From positions 1-7,714 of the forward strand of contig JAKPBL010000513.1 in NCBI GenBank assembly GCA_029778965.1: a DNA stretch of 7,714 bases, in the 5' to 3' direction. The stretch is from Bacteroidota bacterium. GTDB lineage: Bacteria; Bacteroidota; Bacteroidia; Chitinophagales; Chitinophagaceae. Positions within the stretch are counted from its first letter, which is position 1, and every line of letters begins with the position of its first letter. The position numbers were made by a program, and so were the translations under genes. Shown piece by piece: positions 4,326 through 7,714 of this stretch. The notes beneath the pieces are model-generated. The model worked only from the letters and a program-made list of their open reading frames with translations, was not told the origin of the DNA and ran no database searches.

Positions 4326-6749
4326 ATGACAATCTCTTATAACTGGCTTCTCGATTATTTGCCCGTACAGCCCGATCCCGAGCGGCTCAGCCGGATATTG
4401 ACTTCCATTGGCCTCGAAGTGGAATCGATGGAATTATTCGAAACCGTTCCCGGCAGCCTTGCAGGACTGGTGATCGGCGAAGTGCTCACCTGCGAGCAGC
4501 ACCCCAATGCCGATAAGCTTCGCATCACCACCGTCAATACCGGCCAGGGCGAACCCCTGAAAATCGTTTGTGGCGCCCCCAATGTAGCGGTGGGCCAGAA
4601 AGTAGTGGTGGCCCCCGTTGGCGCCACCATTCACCCGGTAAACGGGTCGCCCGTTACCATGAAGACGGCAAAAATCAGGGGCGAAGAAAGCCAGGGCATG
4701 ATCTGCGCCGAAGACGAGATCGGCCTGGGCAGCAGCCACGATGGCATTGTGGTGCTGCCGGCCGACCTGAAACCCGGCACGCCGGCGGCCCAGCATTTCA
4801 AACCGTACCGCGACCATGTTTATGAGATCGGCCTTACGCCCAACCGGATGGATGCCATGAGCCACCTGGGCGTGGCGCGCGACGTATGCGCCTACCTGAC
4901 GCACCACGATAAGAAAGAGGTCAAAGTAAAACAGCCGTCGGTAAACGGTTTCAAGGTGCACGACCAATCCCTGCCCATCAGCATTAAAATAGAGAACCCC
5001 GCCGCCTGCCGCCGCTTCAGTGGCGTGACCATCAATAATATCCGGGTAGCGCCCTCTCCGCAGTGGCTGAAAGACCGCCTGCTGTCGATCGGCGTGCGGC
5101 CCATCAGCAATATCGTTGACATCACCAATTTCGTGCTGCACGAAACCGGACAGCCCCTGCATGCATACGACTATGACGCGGTAAAGGGGCAGGAAGCCAT
5201 CGCCCGCAACCTGCCCGCCGACACCAAATTCACCACGCTCGATGGCAAGGAACGCAGCCTCGCAGCCGACGACCTGATGATCTGCAATGCCGAAGAAGGC
5301 ATGTGCATAGCGGGCGTGTTCGGCGGCGCCCGTTCGGGGGTAACGGAAACGACCACCCGCATTTTCCTGGAGAGCGCCTGGTTCCAGCCGACTGCCATCC
5401 GCCGCACTTCTTTCCGTCACGGCCTGCGCACCGACGCCGCCAGCCGCTTCGAGAAGGGAACCGATATCTCACAAACTGTACAGGTGCTGAAACGCGCCGC
5501 CCTGCTGATGGCCGAGCTCGGCGGGGGTACTATCAGCTCCGACATCGTCGATGTTTATCCCGGCGCCGAGAACAAAAAAGAAGTGGCGCTTAAATACCAC
5601 TACCTGAAGAAGCTCAGCGGCAAGAATTACCATCCCGATACGGTTAAGAAGATCCTGGAAAGCCTTGGCTTCGAGGTGATCAAAGACGGCATCGACGAAC
5701 TGCGTGTGGCCGTGCCCTTCAGCAAGCCCGACATTTCGTTGCCGGCCGATGTAGTGGAAGAAATACTGCGCATCGACGGGCTCGACAACGTCGACATTCC
5801 CACCAATATCAACATTAGTCCGGCGGTGGAAAAAGACACCGATGGCCGTTTGCGCGACAAGTTCGCGGGATTGCTGGCAGGTTCGGGTTTCCGCGAAATA
5901 CTGACCAATTCCATCAGCAATTCGGCCTGGTACACCGGCGAGCAGTTATCCACCGCCGTGCATATGCTCAACAACCTGAGCGCCGAGCTCAATGTGCTGC
6001 GGCCCGCCATGCTCGAAACCGGCCTCGCCGTAATTGCCCATAACCTCAACCGCCGCAACAACGACCTGCTTTTTTTCGAATGGGGAAAAACTTACCATAG
6101 CAAAGCGGCAGGAAAATACGATGAAGCGCCCCGGTTCTGCCTTTACCTGACCGGCGATTACCGGTCGGGCGATTGGCGCAGCAAAGCCGTTCCCGCCGAT
6201 TTCTTCGTATTGAAAGGCGTCCTGGAAAAGCTGGCCGCCGCGGCAGGGTTGGGTACGCTTGGCTTCGTACCCGGCGAAGCGCCGGGCCTCACACAGTCCC
6301 TGCACATCCAGGCCGGCAAACAGACCATCGGCTTCGCCGGACCGGTCGCCGCATTACGCGCTTCCACGTTCGATATCAGGCAGCCGGTGTGGTATGCCGA
6401 GCTCGACTGGTCGGCCGTACTGGCGCTGGCCGAGAAAAATCACATCAGCTTCCGCGAGTTGCCCCGGCAGCAGCCCGTGCAGCGCGACCTGGCCCTGCTG
6501 GTCGGTAAAGACCTGCCTTACGGCAGCATCGAAACGACCGTAAAAAAGCTGTCGATCCCGCGGCTGAAAAAGCTTTCGCTCTTTGATCTGTTTGAAAGTG
6601 ATAAATTAGGAGCAGGAAAAAAATCAGTGGCCGTCAGTTTCACCTTTCTCGACGAAGAAAAAACGATGACCGATAAAGACATCGACGGCATGATGCAAAA
6701 GATCATGCGTTCGCTGGAAAATGAGCTGGGCGCCGAAATCCGCAAGTAA
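4326..6749 (+). CDS. pheT: Phenylalanine--tRNA ligase beta subunit
   Basis: PheT pairs with PheS in the (alpha-beta)2 enzyme that charges tRNA-Phe; the beta subunit binds tRNA and hydrolyses mischarged Tyr-tRNA-Phe. The 807 residues match the long bacterial form. In order: N-terminal segment starting MTISYNWLLDYLP; EMAP-like OB fold (about 42-155, with HPNADKLRI 59-67 and CGAPNV 82-87); B3/B4 editing domain (about 215-390, with VDITNFVLHETGQPLHAYD 264-282 and HGLRTDAASRFEKG 365-378); B5 domain (about 412-485, ending VVEEILRIDG 476-485); the non-catalytic synthetase-like core (about 490-700, with LRPAMLETGL 558-567 and FFEWGK 583-588); and a C-terminal FDX-ACB domain (about 714-807, VQRDLALLV 718-726). 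The frame is open upstream to 4173, but the family N-terminus and the promoter at 4283-4290 fix the start at 4326. pheS is not adjacent. The stop is 6 nt before the next gene. Confidence 0.97.
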   Translation: MTISYNWLLDYLPVQPDPERLSRILTSIGLEVESMELFETVPGSLAGLVIGEVLTCEQHPNADKLRITTVNTGQGEPLKIVCGAPNVAVGQKVVVAPVGATIHPVNGSPVTMKTAKIRGEESQGMICAEDEIGLGSSHDGIVVLPADLKPGTPAAQHFKPYRDHVYEIGLTPNRMDAMSHLGVARDVCAYLTHHDKKEVKVKQPSVNGFKVHDQSLPISIKIENPAACRRFSGVTINNIRVAPSPQWLKDRLLSIGVRPISNIVDITNFVLHETGQPLHAYDYDAVKGQEAIARNLPADTKFTTLDGKERSLAADDLMICNAEEGMCIAGVFGGARSGVTETTTRIFLESAWFQPTAIRRTSFRHGLRTDAASRFEKGTDISQTVQVLKRAALLMAELGGGTISSDIVDVYPGAENKKEVALKYHYLKKLSGKNYHPDTVKKILESLGFEVIKDGIDELRVAVPFSKPDISLPADVVEEILRIDGLDNVDIPTNINISPAVEKDTDGRLRDKFAGLLAGSGFREILTNSISNSAWYTGEQLSTAVHMLNNLSAELNVLRPAMLETGLAVIAHNLNRRNNDLLFFEWGKTYHSKAAGKYDEAPRFCLYLTGDYRSGDWRSKAVPADFFVLKGVLEKLAAAAGLGTLGFVPGEAPGLTQSLHIQAGKQTIGFAGPVAALRASTFDIRQPVWYAELDWSAVLALAEKNHISFRELPRQQPVQRDLALLVGKDLPYGSIETTVKKLSIPRLKKLSLFDLFESDKLGAGKKSVAVSFTFLDEEKTMTDKDIDGMMQKIMRSLENELGAEIRK

Positions 6750-6755
6750 TCAGGC

Positions 6756-7043
6756 ATGGAAGATTTGTTGCTGCAGGTAAAACGGATCCAGGAAAAGCTG
6801 CTGTCGCTGCAAAAACAGCACCAGTTGCTGCAACGCGACAACGAACGGCTGCAGGCGCAACTGACCGTTTACCAGGAGAAAGACCGGCTGGTGCAGCAAC
6901 GCACCGCCGACCTGGAAAGGCAATTGGAACTGGCCCGCGCTACGCGGCCGCAAATGACGGAGAAAGACCGGCAGGCCCTGGAGAAACGGATCAACCAGTA
7001 CCTGAAAGACATCGACAAATGCATCGCGATGCTCAATGAATGA
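6756..7043 (+). CDS. Small coiled-coil protein of unknown function, in operon with zapA
   Basis: A 95-residue cytoplasmic protein with no signal peptide or membrane segment. Residues 4-62 form a long charged helix with Leu/Ile heptads (LLLQVKRIQEKLLSLQ at 4-19, then Gln/Arg/Glu-rich repeats), a strong coiled-coil prediction by eye. After a Pro break at 65, residues 67-95 form a second helix ending INQYLKDIDKCIAMLNE (79-95), which I recall as the conserved part of a Bacteroidota protein family found before zapA; that recollection is unchecked. It starts 6 nt after the pheT stop, and its TGA overlaps the zapA ATG (ATGA), so translation with ZapA is probably coupled. By size and architecture it could be a functional counterpart of the coiled-coil division protein ZapB, which binds ZapA in Escherichia coli, but no sequence homology is claimed. 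The start is chosen because no other ATG gives the full helix. Confidence 0.85.
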   Translation: MEDLLLQVKRIQEKLLSLQKQHQLLQRDNERLQAQLTVYQEKDRLVQQRTADLERQLELARATRPQMTEKDRQALEKRINQYLKDIDKCIAMLNE

Positions 7044-7336
7044 CCATGAACGAACAGCTCATCCCCCTCAATATTGTCATTGGCGACCGCACGTACCGCA
7101 TTCGTATCAAGCCCGAAGACGAAGGGCCGGTTCGGGAAACGGTAAAGGTCATCAACGATAAAGTGATCGAGTTCAAGACCCATTTTTCCGGGAAAGACAT
7201 GCAGGATTATATCGCCATGGTGCTGGTTTGGTATGCCACCGAGCAATCGGCCGAAACCCAGCAGGGCATCGATAACCGTGCCATCAGCGAAAAACTGGGG
7301 CAGATCGAAAGTTTGATCGATAAAATGAATGGCTGA
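7040..7336 (+). CDS. zapA: Cell division protein ZapA
   Basis: ZapA binds and bundles FtsZ filaments at the division ring in the cytoplasm. This 98-residue protein has the family layout: an N-terminal beta-rich head (about 7-30, IPLNIVIGDRTYRIRI at 8-23), the helix with VRETVKVINDKV (31-42), the conserved DYIAMVLVWYATEQ stretch (56-69), and a C-terminal coiled coil (about 70-97) used for dimer and tetramer assembly. The start at 7040 overlaps the upstream stop as ATGA; an alternative ATG at 7046 would drop two residues (Met-Thr) and cannot be excluded. Its position right after a coiled-coil gene and before rny matches other Bacteroidota as I recall them. A division role is inferred from the family. 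Confidence 0.9.
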   Translation: MTMNEQLIPLNIVIGDRTYRIRIKPEDEGPVRETVKVINDKVIEFKTHFSGKDMQDYIAMVLVWYATEQSAETQQGIDNRAISEKLGQIESLIDKMNG

Positions 7337-7343
7337 AAATCGT

Positions 7344-7351
7344 TACATTCG
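7344..7351 (+). promoter_or_regulatory. Possible internal promoter for rny
   Basis: TACATTCG matches the Bacteroidota -7 TAnnTTTG with one mismatch, the same T-to-C change as in the dnaB candidate. The nearest TTTG upstream (7312-7315) is 28 nt away, too far for a normal -33 element, so the call is weak. If used, the rny leader would be about 35 nt. The 54-nt gap, unlike the overlaps upstream, favours some separate control of rny. Confidence 0.35.
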
Positions 7352-7367
7352 CGCCATTCAGTTTCAC

Positions 7368-7379
7368 TTAACTAGTTAA
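7368..7379. repeat. Perfect 12-bp palindrome just before rny
   Basis: TTAACTAGTTAA is identical on both strands and ends 11 nt before the rny ATG. It is followed by an A-rich stretch, a common feature of Bacteroidota translation starts. It could be an operator or a short hairpin in the leader. With only two G/C bases it may also be chance. Confidence 0.35.
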
Positions 7380-7390
7380 AAAACAATTCA

Positions 7391-7714
7391 ATGGACTCAA
7401 CCATATTGCTCCTCATCGTCGGTGTCGCGGCCCTGGTCGTTGGCATCGTAGCGGGGAAATTCATCTTCAAAGCCAATACCGAGCAGAAGATCCAGGAAGC
7501 CAGCGCAGAAGCCAGCAAGATCATTACCGAAGCCCAACTGAAAGCCGAAACCATTAAGAAAGAAAAGCAGCTCGAGGCCAAGGAGAAATTCGTTCAGTTG
7601 AAAAGCGAGCACGATAAAGAGGTGAACGAAAAGAACCGCAAGATCAACGACGCCGAGAACCGCATCAAGCAGAAAGAAGTTTCGATCAACCAGAAGGAGA
7701 ACAGCCTCGATAAG
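7391..7714 (+). CDS. rny: Ribonuclease Y, N-terminal part (truncated by window edge)
   Basis: RNase Y is a membrane-anchored endoribonuclease that starts mRNA decay; its KH and HD domains lie beyond the window. The 108 visible residues show the diagnostic N-terminus: one membrane helix (about 4-26, ILLLIVGVAALVVGIVAGKF at 5-24) followed at once by a long, highly charged Lys/Glu coiled coil (about 30 to the end, e.g. EASKIITEAQLKAETIKKEK at 40-59). This layout and the zapA neighbour make RNase Y by far the best call, but the catalytic HD motif is not seen here. The ATG at 7391 begins the membrane segment directly. It lies 54 nt after zapA, on the same strand, and may be transcribed both from the pheT promoter and from its own. 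Confidence 0.88.
   Translation, partial: MDSTILLLIVGVAALVVGIVAGKFIFKANTEQKIQEASAEASKIITEAQLKAETIKKEKQLEAKEKFVQLKSEHDKEVNEKNRKINDAENRIKQKEVSINQKENSLDK

Noticed and set aside
4434..5420. Long 328-codon open frame opposite pheT
   Set aside because: It is antisense to conserved OB-fold and B3/B4 regions of PheT, with no recognisable domain and no upstream signal.
5946..5954. TTATCCACC DnaA-box-like 9-mer inside pheT
   Set aside because: It is isolated, within a conserved coding region, and only 8 of 9 matches. Kept only as a warning about chance frequency.
1..7714. tRNA, rRNA, CRISPR array, transposase, riboswitch or T-box
   Set aside because: Searched by eye on both strands; no cloverleaf, regular repeat-spacer pattern, transposase motif or recognisable riboswitch core was found.

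Overview
The window looks like chromosomal DNA from a Bacteroidota bacterium, most likely Chitinophagaceae or a near relative. The evidence is a type IX secretion (T9SS) C-terminal sorting domain, signal peptides with Gln just after the predicted cleavage site, several TAnnTTTG-like -7 promoter elements, no clear Shine-Dalgarno sites, and the gene order pheT - small coiled-coil gene - zapA - rny. The genus is inferred from gene style, not from a database match.

Left arm (1-3750, all minus strand). Positions 1-841 hold the first 280 codons of a large exported SpvB/Rhs-type protein that runs off the window. Just upstream in the same direction (889-1299) is a 136-residue secreted protein that is little more than a signal peptide, one short Rhs/YD-like motif and a T9SS sorting domain; the two look like an operon. 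After a 181-nt spacer come rsmE (16S rRNA m3U1498 methyltransferase) and dnaB (replicative helicase). dnaB is transcribed first, and the two overlap by one base. The 1-1300 part is visibly less GC-rich than the housekeeping genes and reads as accessory.

Central divergent spacer (3751-4325, 575 nt). It separates dnaB (leftward) from pheT (rightward) and is the most structured non-coding part. From left to right it holds a perfect 14-bp palindrome in the dnaB leader, a dnaB promoter candidate in an AT-rich tract, a small inverted repeat, three DnaA-box-like 9-mers in one orientation at an exact 21-bp pitch, a second AT-rich tract, a 7-bp-arm inverted repeat, a GC-rich stretch with 11 CCGG tetranucleotides, and a pheT promoter with a perfect TATATTTG. 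The DnaA-box-like array beside dnaB suggests either DnaA control of dnaB or a replication-origin-like element. Neither is proven.

Right arm (4326-7714, all plus strand). pheT (Phe-tRNA synthetase beta subunit), a 95-residue coiled-coil protein of unknown function, zapA (FtsZ-ring associated) and the start of rny (RNase Y, cut by the window end) lie close together. The first three are almost certainly co-transcribed: gaps are 6 nt and then a 4-nt ATGA overlap. rny has a 54-nt leader with its own possible promoter and a perfect 12-bp palindrome.

The points most worth a second look are the phased DnaA-box-like array, the SSB-like acidic Pro-Phe tail on DnaB, the coiled-coil protein coupled to ZapA, and the pairing of the minimal T9SS protein with the SpvB/Rhs protein. 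No tRNA, rRNA, CRISPR array, transposon or riboswitch was recognised.
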